Source: Promethearchaeia archaeon
GTDB taxonomy: Archaea > Asgardarchaeota > Lokiarchaeia > Sigyniarchaeales > SOKP01
Assembly: GCA_029856125.1 (NCBI GenBank)
Contig: JAHQWJ010000014.1
Coordinates: forward strand, 124,001 to 188,000
Reading direction: 5' to 3'
Length of the DNA: 64,000 bases
In this document: in pieces, positions 47,728 to 56,069 of the stretch
Layout of the letters: each line of letters starts with the position of its first letter
Numbering within the stretch: position 1 is the first letter of the stretch
The notes under the pieces: generated by a model
What the model was told of the DNA's origin: nothing
Seen by the model: only the letters and a program-made list of their open reading frames with translations
Database searches by the model: none
Program-made: the position numbers and the translations under genes

Positions 47728-48909
47728 ATGACTTTAAATCCTGAACAAGATTGGAAAGATATTATTCATAGGTGCTTTAGATGCGGATATTGTAAATTTA
47801 CCTACGATTATTCTGATTTTAATTGTCCTAGCTATAAAAAATACAGATATGAAACATACTCCACTGGTGGAAGACTCTGGCTCATTTATGGTTTAATAAG
47901 TGGGGAAATCCCGTGGAGTCAAGGCGTAGCAAATGTGCTTTACGCGTGTTCCACTTGTGGAAACTGTATGGAAAATTGCAGGTTTGACAAATTTAACGAT
48001 TTCTTGGTAGATATTATTGAAGCTGCCCGCGCAGAGGCTGTAATAAATGGATTTTGTCCAGAAAAACAAAAAGCTTTAATTGAACGTATAGAGAACCCTG
48101 AGATGTACAATCCATATGGCGAACAAAATTCAGATAACGAAGATTTGAAGAAAGAATACGATTTACCAGATAAAGCCGAATGGGTTTATTTCATTGGTTG
48201 CACATCTAATTATCGTCAAAAAAATTTAAGAGACGCTACTTTAAGATTTTTGAAGAAAGCTAACATTGATTTTACTTTAATTGACGAACATTGTTGTTGT
48301 AGTCCGGTGATGCGAACTGGTCAAATTAATTCCGTTAAAGACTTCATCAATTTTAATATAGATCAAATAAACAAAACGGGCGCTTCAAAGGTTATCACTT
48401 CGTGTGCGGGTTGTTATCGCACGTTAAAAAAAGATTGGGTAAAATATGGTGCTGACTATGATTTTCAAATATATCACACAGTAGAATTAGTTAAAGAATT
48501 ATTAGACGAAGGAAAATTAAAATTTACATCAGAATATAACAAAATAGTTACTTATCACGATCCGTGCCATTTGGGAAGACATATGGAAATTTACGAAATT
48601 CCAAGAGAAGTATACAAACAAATTCCGGGAATTAAGCTTGTAGAAATGAAAAGAAACCGAGAAAACGCTTGGTGTTGCGGCGCTGGAGGTGGGGTAAAAA
48701 TAGGTTTCCCCGAGTGGTCAGTTGAGATTTCAAAAGAAAGACTTGAAGAAGCAAGTGCAACTGGAGCTTCAGTTGTATCATCAGTATGTCCTTTTTGCAG
48801 AACGAATTTGGGAGATGCTAACGATAATTTTGATATGAATTTTGAAGTAATCGATTTGATTGAGATCATAGATAAATTAGACTTCGAAATTACCGATAAT
48901 AAACAGTAA
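47728..48909 (+). CDS. glcF: Heterodisulfide-reductase-like iron-sulfur subunit (GlcF/HdrD type)
   Basis: 393 residues. The N-terminal half has cysteine clusters CFRCGYC and CSTCGNCMENC. The first is followed by a distant NCPSY, so one of the two cluster motifs is atypical. The C-terminal half has two CCG domains: DEHCCCSP with SCAGCYRTLKKDW, and HDPCHLGRH with WCCGAGGG, then SVCPFC. CCG domains bind a non-cubane 4Fe-4S cluster or mediate disulfide chemistry in HdrB/D. The ATG abuts the stop of the FAD subunit, indicating translational coupling. Confidence 0.86.
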   Translation: MTLNPEQDWKDIIHRCFRCGYCKFTYDYSDFNCPSYKKYRYETYSTGGRLWLIYGLISGEIPWSQGVANVLYACSTCGNCMENCRFDKFNDFLVDIIEAARAEAVINGFCPEKQKALIERIENPEMYNPYGEQNSDNEDLKKEYDLPDKAEWVYFIGCTSNYRQKNLRDATLRFLKKANIDFTLIDEHCCCSPVMRTGQINSVKDFINFNIDQINKTGASKVITSCAGCYRTLKKDWVKYGADYDFQIYHTVELVKELLDEGKLKFTSEYNKIVTYHDPCHLGRHMEIYEIPREVYKQIPGIKLVEMKRNRENAWCCGAGGGVKIGFPEWSVEISKERLEEASATGASVVSSVCPFCRTNLGDANDNFDMNFEVIDLIEIIDKLDFEITDNKQ

Positions 48910-48989
48910 TTAAAAGAATTTATTACCTCTTTTTGTTTTAAAATTTATATTAGGTTTAAGTAAATACTCAATTTGTAGGTGTGATAGAA

Positions 48990-49859
48990 ATGAGATTAGG
49001 TGCTCACATGAGCGTTACAGGAGGGAAATACATGGCCCTTGAGAGGGGAAAAGAGCTTGGGTGCGAAGCTATTCAAGTATTTATTAGAAATGTACGCTCT
49101 TGGTCGTCAAAACCTTTAATACAAAGTGATATTGACGATTTTCATACAAAAAAGGAAGAATTCAAAGAAGAAATTTGGCCGATAATTAGCCACAATAGTT
49201 ATTTAATAAATTTAGCGAGTATTGATAACGAAAAATTGGAAAAATCATATATTTCTATGCTAGATGAGCTTATTAAAGCTGATCAACTCGGTATCGATTT
49301 GGAAAATATACATCCGGGAGTTATTCCTATAAGTGATAAAGATGAAATCTCCAAAAAAGAAGCGTTATCCCAGATCGCAAATCAATTAAACAAATTAATT
49401 GATGAGACTAAAAGTTCAAAAGTTAGAATCTTATTAGAAACTACCGCTGGGCAAGGTAAGGGTTTAGGCAATAAATTTCATCATTTAACTACGATTATTG
49501 ATAAAATTATAGATAAAAGCAGGATTGGAGTTTGTTTTGACACTGCTCATTCATTCGCAGCAGGCTACGACTTTACGACCAAGAAAAAATGCGACGAAAT
49601 GTGGAACGAATTTGACGATATTATTGGATTGAAGTATTTATTTGCTTTTCATTTGAATGACACTGAAAAAGATTTAGGTTCTAGAGTTGATCGTCATACT
49701 CACATAGGACAAGGAAAAATCGGCAAAGAACCTTTTGGATTCTTGGTAAACGATGAAAAATTTAGAGATCTTCCCGGAATTATAGAGACTCCAAAAGGGA
49801 AAGATATGAAAGAAGATTTAATGAATCTTGCAACTCTTAGATCTTTGATAAAAAAATGA
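48990..49859 (+). CDS. nfo: Endonuclease IV (AP endonuclease)
   Basis: ATG 48990 is the preferred start, with AGGTG about eight nt upstream (GTG 48981 is also in frame), giving 289 residues. All landmarks are present: RLGAHMSVTGG, HNSYLIN, LETTAGQGKGLG with the zinc-binding Glu, CFDTAHSFAAGYD, FHLNDTEKDLGSRVDRHTHIG, and GIIETP. It cuts 5' of abasic sites using three Zn2+ ions. It complements the Ogg2 glycosylase at 2771 in base-excision repair. Confidence 0.93.
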   Translation: MRLGAHMSVTGGKYMALERGKELGCEAIQVFIRNVRSWSSKPLIQSDIDDFHTKKEEFKEEIWPIISHNSYLINLASIDNEKLEKSYISMLDELIKADQLGIDLENIHPGVIPISDKDEISKKEALSQIANQLNKLIDETKSSKVRILLETTAGQGKGLGNKFHHLTTIIDKIIDKSRIGVCFDTAHSFAAGYDFTTKKKCDEMWNEFDDIIGLKYLFAFHLNDTEKDLGSRVDRHTHIGQGKIGKEPFGFLVNDEKFRDLPGIIETPKGKDMKEDLMNLATLRSLIKK

Positions 49860-49868
49860 CGCCTATTG

Positions 49869-50267
49869 TTAATCTTGAACATTAAACCATACTTGACTCG
49901 TATCTTCAACTAAGCCATTGTAGTTTACTGTTAATTCTTCACCTTTCTTAATGTCTTGAAGAGCCGTGTATTCAATTGCTTTATTCTCATAATCGTATAA
50001 ATACTGTAAATTGGGAGTGTAGGAGTGGTTGATGAACTGACTAACGCTCAGTGTGATTGCGTTTTTAAAAGCTGGTTTGTGTTTTGGGTCTTCCCAAATA
50101 TAGCAGTAATTGTATAATTGAGTTTTTTTAATCTTTTTATATTCTTCATTAGGTATTAAAACTACATTTGCTATGTCGATTACAGTTTTCTTTTTAATAT
50201 CCTTCTTCGCAAAGGCACCTTTTCCTTTTATTTCAGATATAAATTTAACTTCTATAAATTCATGCAT
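49869..50267 (-). CDS. SET-domain protein (minimal)
   Basis: 132 residues that are nearly all SET domain: KGKGAFAKKDIKK at the start, SQFINHSYTPN (the SAM-binding NHxxxPN motif), and KKGEELTVNYNG with the catalytic tyrosine. This is the core of a lysine methyltransferase without pre- or post-SET cysteine clusters. The substrate is unknown; archaeal SET proteins can modify chromatin or other proteins. It is the last gene after the isomerase, 29 bp away, on the same strand. Confidence 0.8.
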   Translation of the reverse strand: MHEFIEVKFISEIKGKGAFAKKDIKKKTVIDIANVVLIPNEEYKKIKKTQLYNYCYIWEDPKHKPAFKNAITLSVSQFINHSYTPNLQYLYDYENKAIEYTALQDIKKGEELTVNYNGLVEDTSQVWFNVQD

Positions 50268-50296
50268 GAAATCACTAATAAAATGCTTGTTTTTTT

Positions 50297-50893
50297 TTAT
50301 TCGATTGATGCGTGTCGCTTATCAATATCGTTTTCAGTTATTCCTAATAGAACCATTAAGGAGGCTCCTATAGAATCTAATATGGAAAGCGTGGAAATAT
50401 CGAATAACGAAGTAAACGGAGCTAAAGATTCTTGTGAAATCGCTTTCTCTTTACTTTTACCTTCAACTTTGATGATTAAGTCAGATAATGTTGCGATCGT
50501 ACTTTTAGGATTCCCTGTAAATAAAGCAATTTTTCCTCCAATTTCTTTTGCTTCTTCGGCTATGGCTTTCGGTGAAGTTGTTTCGCCGCTTCCACTTACC
50601 AAAATCAATAGGTCATCTTTAGTGTAGCGATACGTAACTGCGTCAGAAACAAAACAAGATCTAATACCTAGATGCATTAATCTTTGAGCAAAACATCGAC
50701 CAATAAACCCTGATCTACCAGCACCATAAACAAAAATCCTTCCATCGTTTGAATCAATTTCAACAATCGACTCAATTAGCTTTAAGACTTGATTCGTATC
50801 ACTAGATTCAGAATTTTTTTTTACTTGATCTGCGATTTCTAGAAGAGTATTTAGAAATCTTTCCCGTAATAGTTTTGAATTAGAACTATTCAT
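50297..50893 (-). CDS. hxlB: 6-phospho-3-hexuloisomerase (SIS domain)
   Basis: The start at ATG 50893 is set by a strong GGAGGAGA Shine-Dalgarno, giving 198 residues. The SIS fold carries IFVYGAGRSGFIGRCFAQRLMHL-type features in which GAGRSG binds the sugar phosphate, then VSGSGETTS and a glycine-rich C-terminal half. This is the archaeal HxlB pattern, interconverting fructose 6-phosphate and 3-hexulose 6-phosphate. In archaea lacking the oxidative pentose phosphate route, it supplies ribulose 5-phosphate with HxlA. No hxlA is in this window. The gene is translationally coupled to the PhoU-TrkA_C gene. Confidence 0.85.
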   Translation of the reverse strand: MNSSNSKLLRERFLNTLLEIADQVKKNSESSDTNQVLKLIESIVEIDSNDGRIFVYGAGRSGFIGRCFAQRLMHLGIRSCFVSDAVTYRYTKDDLLILVSGSGETTSPKAIAEEAKEIGGKIALFTGNPKSTIATLSDLIIKVEGKSKEKAISQESLAPFTSLFDISTLSILDSIGASLMVLLGITENDIDKRHASIE

Positions 50894-50895
50894 TT

Positions 50896-52182
50896 TTATC
50901 TCTCCTCCTTTGATAATTTGGGATTGACACAACTTCTCCATTGATTCACGGTTTCTTTGGGTCCTAAACCGATTAAAAGGTCCCCCACTTCAAAAATAAA
51001 ATCTGTTTTAAAGCTGTAAATCCATTTATTTTCTCTTTTTAAGGCTATGATGTGAAACCCTCGTTTATATTTTTGATTTTGTAATTGATTATACGTTTTA
51101 TCTTTAAAATAAGAATCTGCTGAAATTGTTTCTCGTACGACTATTTCTGAAGTTTCTTTTATGGCTTTTTGAAGAATAACATGGGGTTCAAAGCCTTCTA
51201 AAATATTTTCGGTTAAATGTGCAGCTGCATCTGCTATTAACTCACAAGAAAATACTATGCGCATTATTCCAGTTAAAATTTTTGGATTATCAATTAATTT
51301 TGTTAAATCTAAAAGATCCTTTTCGAAATTTATATTCAATCCATCCATTAAAGATTCCATCTCTAAAACATCCTCTGCAAGCTCGTAACTGTTAAAGAAC
51401 AACGCTGCTAAGGCTAATTCTATCATTGTTTCTGAAATATCTGTAATCAATATATAATCTTTTTTGAGTTCCTTTATTTCTTCGTAAAATTCAGGATTTT
51501 CTAGATCAAAATCCGAGTCTTCTTTTGTCTCCCCTAAGTGAAAAGAAAAATCTTCAGAGTCATATGTTAACTTCTTTAATTCTTTAATTGGTTCAATTTC
51601 CCCTTTAATTATTAATATATCCCCGGTTCGAATTTCGTTATCTCTTTCAAATAACCACTCATCTTTTCTTTTTATCGCGATTAAATCTACTCCGTACTTA
51701 GATCTAAAGTGTACTTCTTTACGTTTCATTCCTATAAACTCGCAAGCATCATTTACAACAATTTTTACGATTGGTTCAGGAACTTCGTCCCAAAACAATT
51801 GCGTGAAGTCTGAAATATCGCTATTAATATATACAACTCGGGCGATGTCAGCAAGAGCATCGGAGATTTTGTCAATTGAGGCACCCATTACAACAATAGG
51901 TTCTAAAGCTTTTGCTTCTTTAAAACCACCAGTTTGAGTTTGAATAATTTGTAAATTCAATAGAAATGTTAATTCGTGGATTCGTTTTTCAAGTTTAGAC
52001 GTCTCGTCAGCGATTTCTTTACTACTAAATTTAATAGCGCTGTAAGCAAGATCAATCATCAAGTCGATCTTTTGTTTCATCTCTTTTAAAATGTCCTTTA
52101 GTGATATAGGTTGATATTGAAATTTCTTTCTTTTTTCATACTTTTTAATTATTTTCTCACTCTCGTTTAGATAATTACACAA
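50896..52182 (-). CDS. PhoU-TrkA_C regulatory protein, partner of MgtE-like genes
   Basis: 428 residues in the order PhoU-like helices (about 25-120), TrkA_C (about 132-205), PhoU-like helices (about 225-340) and TrkA_C (about 345-425). The TrkA_C hallmarks are IGMKRKEVHFRSKYGVDLIAIKR-like, of which GVDLIAIKR and GDILIIKG are most telling, repeated as GFHIIALKR and GDLLIGLG. The protein probably senses a nucleotide or ion and regulates the adjacent cation transporter. It starts at TTG 52182, overlapping the upstream gene by 8 nt. Confidence 0.8.
   Translation of the reverse strand: MCNYLNESEKIIKKYEKRKKFQYQPISLKDILKEMKQKIDLMIDLAYSAIKFSSKEIADETSKLEKRIHELTFLLNLQIIQTQTGGFKEAKALEPIVVMGASIDKISDALADIARVVYINSDISDFTQLFWDEVPEPIVKIVVNDACEFIGMKRKEVHFRSKYGVDLIAIKRKDEWLFERDNEIRTGDILIIKGEIEPIKELKKLTYDSEDFSFHLGETKEDSDFDLENPEFYEEIKELKKDYILITDISETMIELALAALFFNSYELAEDVLEMESLMDGLNINFEKDLLDLTKLIDNPKILTGIMRIVFSCELIADAAAHLTENILEGFEPHVILQKAIKETSEIVVRETISADSYFKDKTYNQLQNQKYKRGFHIIALKRENKWIYSFKTDFIFEVGDLLIGLGPKETVNQWRSCVNPKLSKEER
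50901..50910 (-). promoter_or_regulatory. Strong Shine-Dalgarno of hxlB
   Basis: AAGGAGGAGA on the minus strand, lying inside the last codons of the upstream gene and about 7 nt before ATG 50893. This fixes the hxlB start and suggests translational coupling. Confidence 0.75.
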
Positions 52183-52726
52183 ATATTTGGATAAAGATTA
52201 TTATAAATAAGGGGGTTAAGAAATCCGCTAACGATGTCACCATTGGAATTAAGAAATTATTTGGGTCTTTTCCTTTTCTAAATATTAATATTGAACCCAT
52301 AAATAAAAATACGAACATTAGTCCAAATAAAATCATAATAGTAATAATAAAAATTGATATAATCAACAAGGGATTAACAATTTGTATACCAGTTACGCTT
52401 CCCAATATGTATCCTAGACTTATCAATGCAGCAAGGCTTAATAGAATTGTTATAAATAAGCCATAAAAATCCTGTTTTAATCGATCAGAGACTTGAATTT
52501 TTGGAGACAACGTACCTATATACAGATGAGAGGTAAGACGAGATACCAGAACAGTTGATATATCGCCTATTAAAGAATTTAAGGACGGTAAAACTAATAA
52601 TATAATAGGAAAACTAGACAACACTATTTCATTATTAGAGAGAAGTGTCCCAGAAAAGAGTCCCATAACCGAACTAATTAGAACTACTATTACTGATTCC
52701 TTGAAGATTTTTTTAAAGTAATCCAA
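52175..52726 (-). CDS. MgtE/SLC41-type divalent cation transporter, half-size subunit B
   Basis: 183 residues with about five helices. The signature LVLPSLNSLIGDISTVLVSR aligns with the Px(M/L)NxxGN motif of the SLC41/MgtE membrane domain, and DPNNFLIPMVTSLADFL with its second conserved block. It is the size of one membrane repeat. The adjacent gene 52729-53283 encodes the other. The pair would make a two-subunit Mg2+ or related cation channel. The stop overlaps the PhoU-TrkA_C start. Confidence 0.82.
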   Translation of the reverse strand: MDYFKKIFKESVIVVLISSVMGLFSGTLLSNNEIVLSSFPIILLVLPSLNSLIGDISTVLVSRLTSHLYIGTLSPKIQVSDRLKQDFYGLFITILLSLAALISLGYILGSVTGIQIVNPLLIISIFIITIMILFGLMFVFLFMGSILIFRKGKDPNNFLIPMVTSLADFLTPLFIIIFIQIFV

Positions 52727-52728
52727 AT

Positions 52729-53283
52729 TTATGGCACCCCCAACATAATTATTGTTAAATAGAAGCAGATAACTGTAAAAAAGTCGTCAATCGCTGTCAT
52801 TACAGGATTTACGATGTTGTTTGGATCGAGCCCGCGCTTAAACGCTAAAAAATTTAAGAACGTAGAACATGGAATTGAAATCGCTAAGGTTAATGCGATT
52901 GAAATAATTGGAATTACGATTAATAAACCAAGATGAAAAATATAAAGTCTAATAAGTAGAAGATTAATGAGGATGCTGAAAACACCAATCGCTAACGCTG
53001 TTAATAACGATAGAGATAATGTAGCTAATACATTTTCAAACCATGATTTCTTATTAAATTCACCGATAATGAAATCTCTTGAAGTTCGGGCGATGAATGG
53101 TCCACTTAAATTACCCCTTAGAGAAAGTAAAGCCGGTATAATTAGAATTAATAGAAGAAAGCTCTTAAATGAGACTATTAAAAGAGAGAGTACGATTCCC
53201 GCAAGGATATCGCCCACAATGGAAACCATTTCAGATGGAAACGTTTCTTTAACGATTCTACCTTTAGTATCTCGAGCTTCCAT
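52729..53283 (-). CDS. MgtE/SLC41-type divalent cation transporter, half-size subunit A
   Basis: 184 residues with about five helices. The family motifs are IPALLSLRGNLSGPFIAR near residue 50 and LDPNNIVNPVMTAIDDF near 155. The latter is the conserved acidic ion-gate region of SLC41-like proteins. It is separated from subunit B by 2 nt and starts at ATG 53283. In many archaea, both halves are fused in one protein; here they are separate genes. It heads the five-gene operon down to the SET gene. Confidence 0.83.
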   Translation of the reverse strand: MEARDTKGRIVKETFPSEMVSIVGDILAGIVLSLLIVSFKSFLLLILIIPALLSLRGNLSGPFIARTSRDFIIGEFNKKSWFENVLATLSLSLLTALAIGVFSILINLLLIRLYIFHLGLLIVIPIISIALTLAISIPCSTFLNFLAFKRGLDPNNIVNPVMTAIDDFFTVICFYLTIIMLGVP

Positions 53284-53523
53284 ATGTCATCATCATCATC
53301 AGATGAACTCATAGTTAAATTTTCGTTCATTCTCTTACTAATTTATTAAGGCTCGAATTTATTTAAAAATTCCTAATTAAAATGAAAAGAATATATAACT
53401 TTATAAAATCAATTAAAATCTTCAATTATTTTGGTTTGGATAAAGAAAATAGATGATTTTTTTTAAATAAAATTAGATGCGCCTAAAAAGAAAATATAAA
53501 ATAAAAAAAAATTGAATTTATGG

Positions 53524-55941
53524 TTATAATTTCTTAACTTTCTTGAAATATATCATAATCAAAGCAACTGTACTTATTGTCAGAAATCCAAGTGTCATCA
53601 AAAGTGGAAAACCAGGTATTGCTGCGACTTCAGGACCAATGTAGATGTATGAGACTGCCATGATAATGGAAAATGGACCTGAACTACCTCCTATTGGAAA
53701 AATTATTGTCAAGGAGTTATCCTCATAATCATAAACAAACATATCGGTTGCTGATGTAGGAGCAGCGTCCCATTCATTATTACCACTCATGTTCCATGCC
53801 CAAAAGGTAAGGTTATAGTAATCTAGATCAAAAGAATCGTCGAATTTGATGTAAAAAGTTAAATTCTCTAATCCTGTGGTGTTGGTAATTAAAAGGTCAC
53901 TATAATAAAGTACTGTTCCATTTGTGATCGAGGTGTTTATAGGACTATAGTCCAAAATTGCGTTTACTAACTCTACTTCCGTGTTAGTGGTGATAATGTC
54001 AATACGAGAGGCGGTTATTTCAGTTATAGCATCGTTAGGAACGGATATACTATTTGTTCCAGAGTGAAGCGTTTCGTTAAACATAGGATAGATGCTCATA
54101 TAATTCCAGGTTGTCTCGTCTCCTCCAGGCATGTTCATCCAACCTCCCATAAAGGTTATTCTTCCAGTGGTTGAATCAAGATATGTGTCGTATTCATTAT
54201 TATTCGTAGAATTTCTAAGAACCACATGGTCTTCAGTAAATGTCATCACATCAAACATGCCTCCAAGCAATGCTAAGAGATTTTCAAAATCTTCTCCTGT
54301 AAAGCCTAGAGGTATAAAAAGTGGTGGTGCTGTACCTCCAAACATAGCATATGGCGAGATTGGCCAGTATATATTCGCTTCAAGAAACAAATCATCTCCA
54401 AGATTATCCCAAGTGCCTGTGTCTTCATCAAATTCTTCAAATTCAGCAATAATTGCTTTAAAGAATTGCAATTCCGGTTGTCCAGGGATTGTAGTAAAGA
54501 ACCCCCCGCTATCCACTTCCCATATTGTTAAATTAACAAATTCACTAACAGTAAAAAGAACTGTCGCTCTCATGTACGCTTCGTCATCTTGAGAATTTTG
54601 TTTATAATACACAACATCGCCTATTTCTAAGTCCCAATCTACTAATGTTTGGTGTTGTATTTCGTAATAAAGTTGAACATCACCGTGCTCAGTAATCAGA
54701 AATGATTGCACTATTCCAGTTGATTTTTCGATGACATTATTTACTCCAAAGTTCGTAGAAGTATTTCTTAGGGTAAACTCAAAGTTAATATTTTCTATGA
54801 GCACAAGGCTATTAAATGGAGCATCCCATATACGAAGCGTGTCGGAATTCCACATGAATTCAATATCTTCCTTAGTAGTACTATTGGGATATACAAAATT
54901 AAATTCAGGTGAAAAACTTTCATCAACATATTGGAAATAAAAGTTATTTGCATAACCTATCGGTAAATTTTCTTCTTCTACTTCATACGCATTTCCATTC
55001 CACACGGATAGATTTGAATAAACAGCTTGGAATACCATAGGAATATCGTCTTGCATAAATCCGTTATTAGATTTAGGAAGCATAACATCTGTGAAGTTAG
55101 TAACCTCAATTTTTACATCGTAGGCACTACTACCACCTTCAGTCCAGTCGTAATAAAATGTGTCTCCAATAGTAACTCCCCATTCAATCTCGTCAGTTAT
55201 ATCGTAATCGAAAACTCTTTGTATTGTAAAATTAAGTAGCATTGACTCACCCATTTCAACTTTCATGTATCCCTCTGCATATTCTGCCACTCCATTTGTA
55301 ACATTGTACACGAGGTTAAGATAATAGCCATCAGACGAATTTGTAAAAGACATGGAGTTAGCTGAAGGAATCGAGGAAAATCCATCAAACTGGTTGAATC
55401 TATCAGGAGAAAGGGGATCATAAAACGATTGGTTGAGAATATCGTCTAATACATCGACTTCTAAATTATTTGTCCCATTTAGAGGTAGTATATAGGGTGC
55501 AGCACCCATTCCAGCTCTATATTTATGCTTAATGGTATCTGAGTTGTTAAATCCAAATAACGCGAATTCCATAGGACCATCATAAGATTCCAATTCTCCT
55601 TCTGAAACATTAAAATAACATTGGGTTGCGTTAACCAGCGAAAATTCGTTTAATCCTAACCAATCTGTTGTCACGTTTTCGATTGAAGTTATGTTATATA
55701 TCCATATGTCTTTAAACATCATGGTAACCTCATCATTTGAAGCGTTAGTAAGGATCATTTCTACTTCCCAATAGAGCTCGTCATCAACATCGACGCCCCA
55801 ATGCCAACCGTTATTTACGTGTTCTTCGGGAACATATGGACCCGCTTTTACTGACGTAAAAAACGCACTTAAATTTATAGCTGCTGTGAATGCTAAAAGT
55901 ATGATTACAGTTGATTTTGTTCTGTTTTTTAAATTATTCAA
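53524..55941 (-). CDS. Large surface protein with signal peptide and C-terminal anchor
   Basis: 805 residues. An N-terminal signal peptide (hydrophobic at about 12-30) precedes three successive extracellular modules. Each opens with a similar block: WHWGVDVDDELYWEVEM, EIEWGVTIGDTFYYDW and DWDLEIGDVVYYK. Many N-X-S/T sequons indicate glycosylation. The C-terminus AIPGFPLLMTLGFL followed by a hydrophobic helix and KKVKKL resembles PGF-type archaeal anchoring signals seen in Lokiarchaea. It is likely a cell-envelope protein; no enzymatic motif was found. Confidence 0.75.
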   Translation of the reverse strand: MNNLKNRTKSTVIILLAFTAAINLSAFFTSVKAGPYVPEEHVNNGWHWGVDVDDELYWEVEMILTNASNDEVTMMFKDIWIYNITSIENVTTDWLGLNEFSLVNATQCYFNVSEGELESYDGPMEFALFGFNNSDTIKHKYRAGMGAAPYILPLNGTNNLEVDVLDDILNQSFYDPLSPDRFNQFDGFSSIPSANSMSFTNSSDGYYLNLVYNVTNGVAEYAEGYMKVEMGESMLLNFTIQRVFDYDITDEIEWGVTIGDTFYYDWTEGGSSAYDVKIEVTNFTDVMLPKSNNGFMQDDIPMVFQAVYSNLSVWNGNAYEVEEENLPIGYANNFYFQYVDESFSPEFNFVYPNSTTKEDIEFMWNSDTLRIWDAPFNSLVLIENINFEFTLRNTSTNFGVNNVIEKSTGIVQSFLITEHGDVQLYYEIQHQTLVDWDLEIGDVVYYKQNSQDDEAYMRATVLFTVSEFVNLTIWEVDSGGFFTTIPGQPELQFFKAIIAEFEEFDEDTGTWDNLGDDLFLEANIYWPISPYAMFGGTAPPLFIPLGFTGEDFENLLALLGGMFDVMTFTEDHVVLRNSTNNNEYDTYLDSTTGRITFMGGWMNMPGGDETTWNYMSIYPMFNETLHSGTNSISVPNDAITEITASRIDIITTNTEVELVNAILDYSPINTSITNGTVLYYSDLLITNTTGLENLTFYIKFDDSFDLDYYNLTFWAWNMSGNNEWDAAPTSATDMFVYDYEDNSLTIIFPIGGSSGPFSIIMAVSYIYIGPEVAAIPGFPLLMTLGFLTISTVALIMIYFKKVKKL

Positions 55942-56069
55942 TTTTTTAACCCGTTATCGTTAAATTTTTTGTTAGCAAAAACATGAAATTGTAAGTTTAA
56001 AAATTCTTGCTAATGCGAATTTTAAAAACTCCACCGATAAAAGTAAATGTTTTAGAATTATTCGCGAAA

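Noticed and set aside
53284..53314. Possible N-terminal extension with an aspartate run (MSSSDDDDD) before the MgtE-like subunit A gene
   Set aside because: The ATG with the GAT repeats is in a different frame, and the frame of the gene itself is closed by TGA codons just upstream of ATG 53283.
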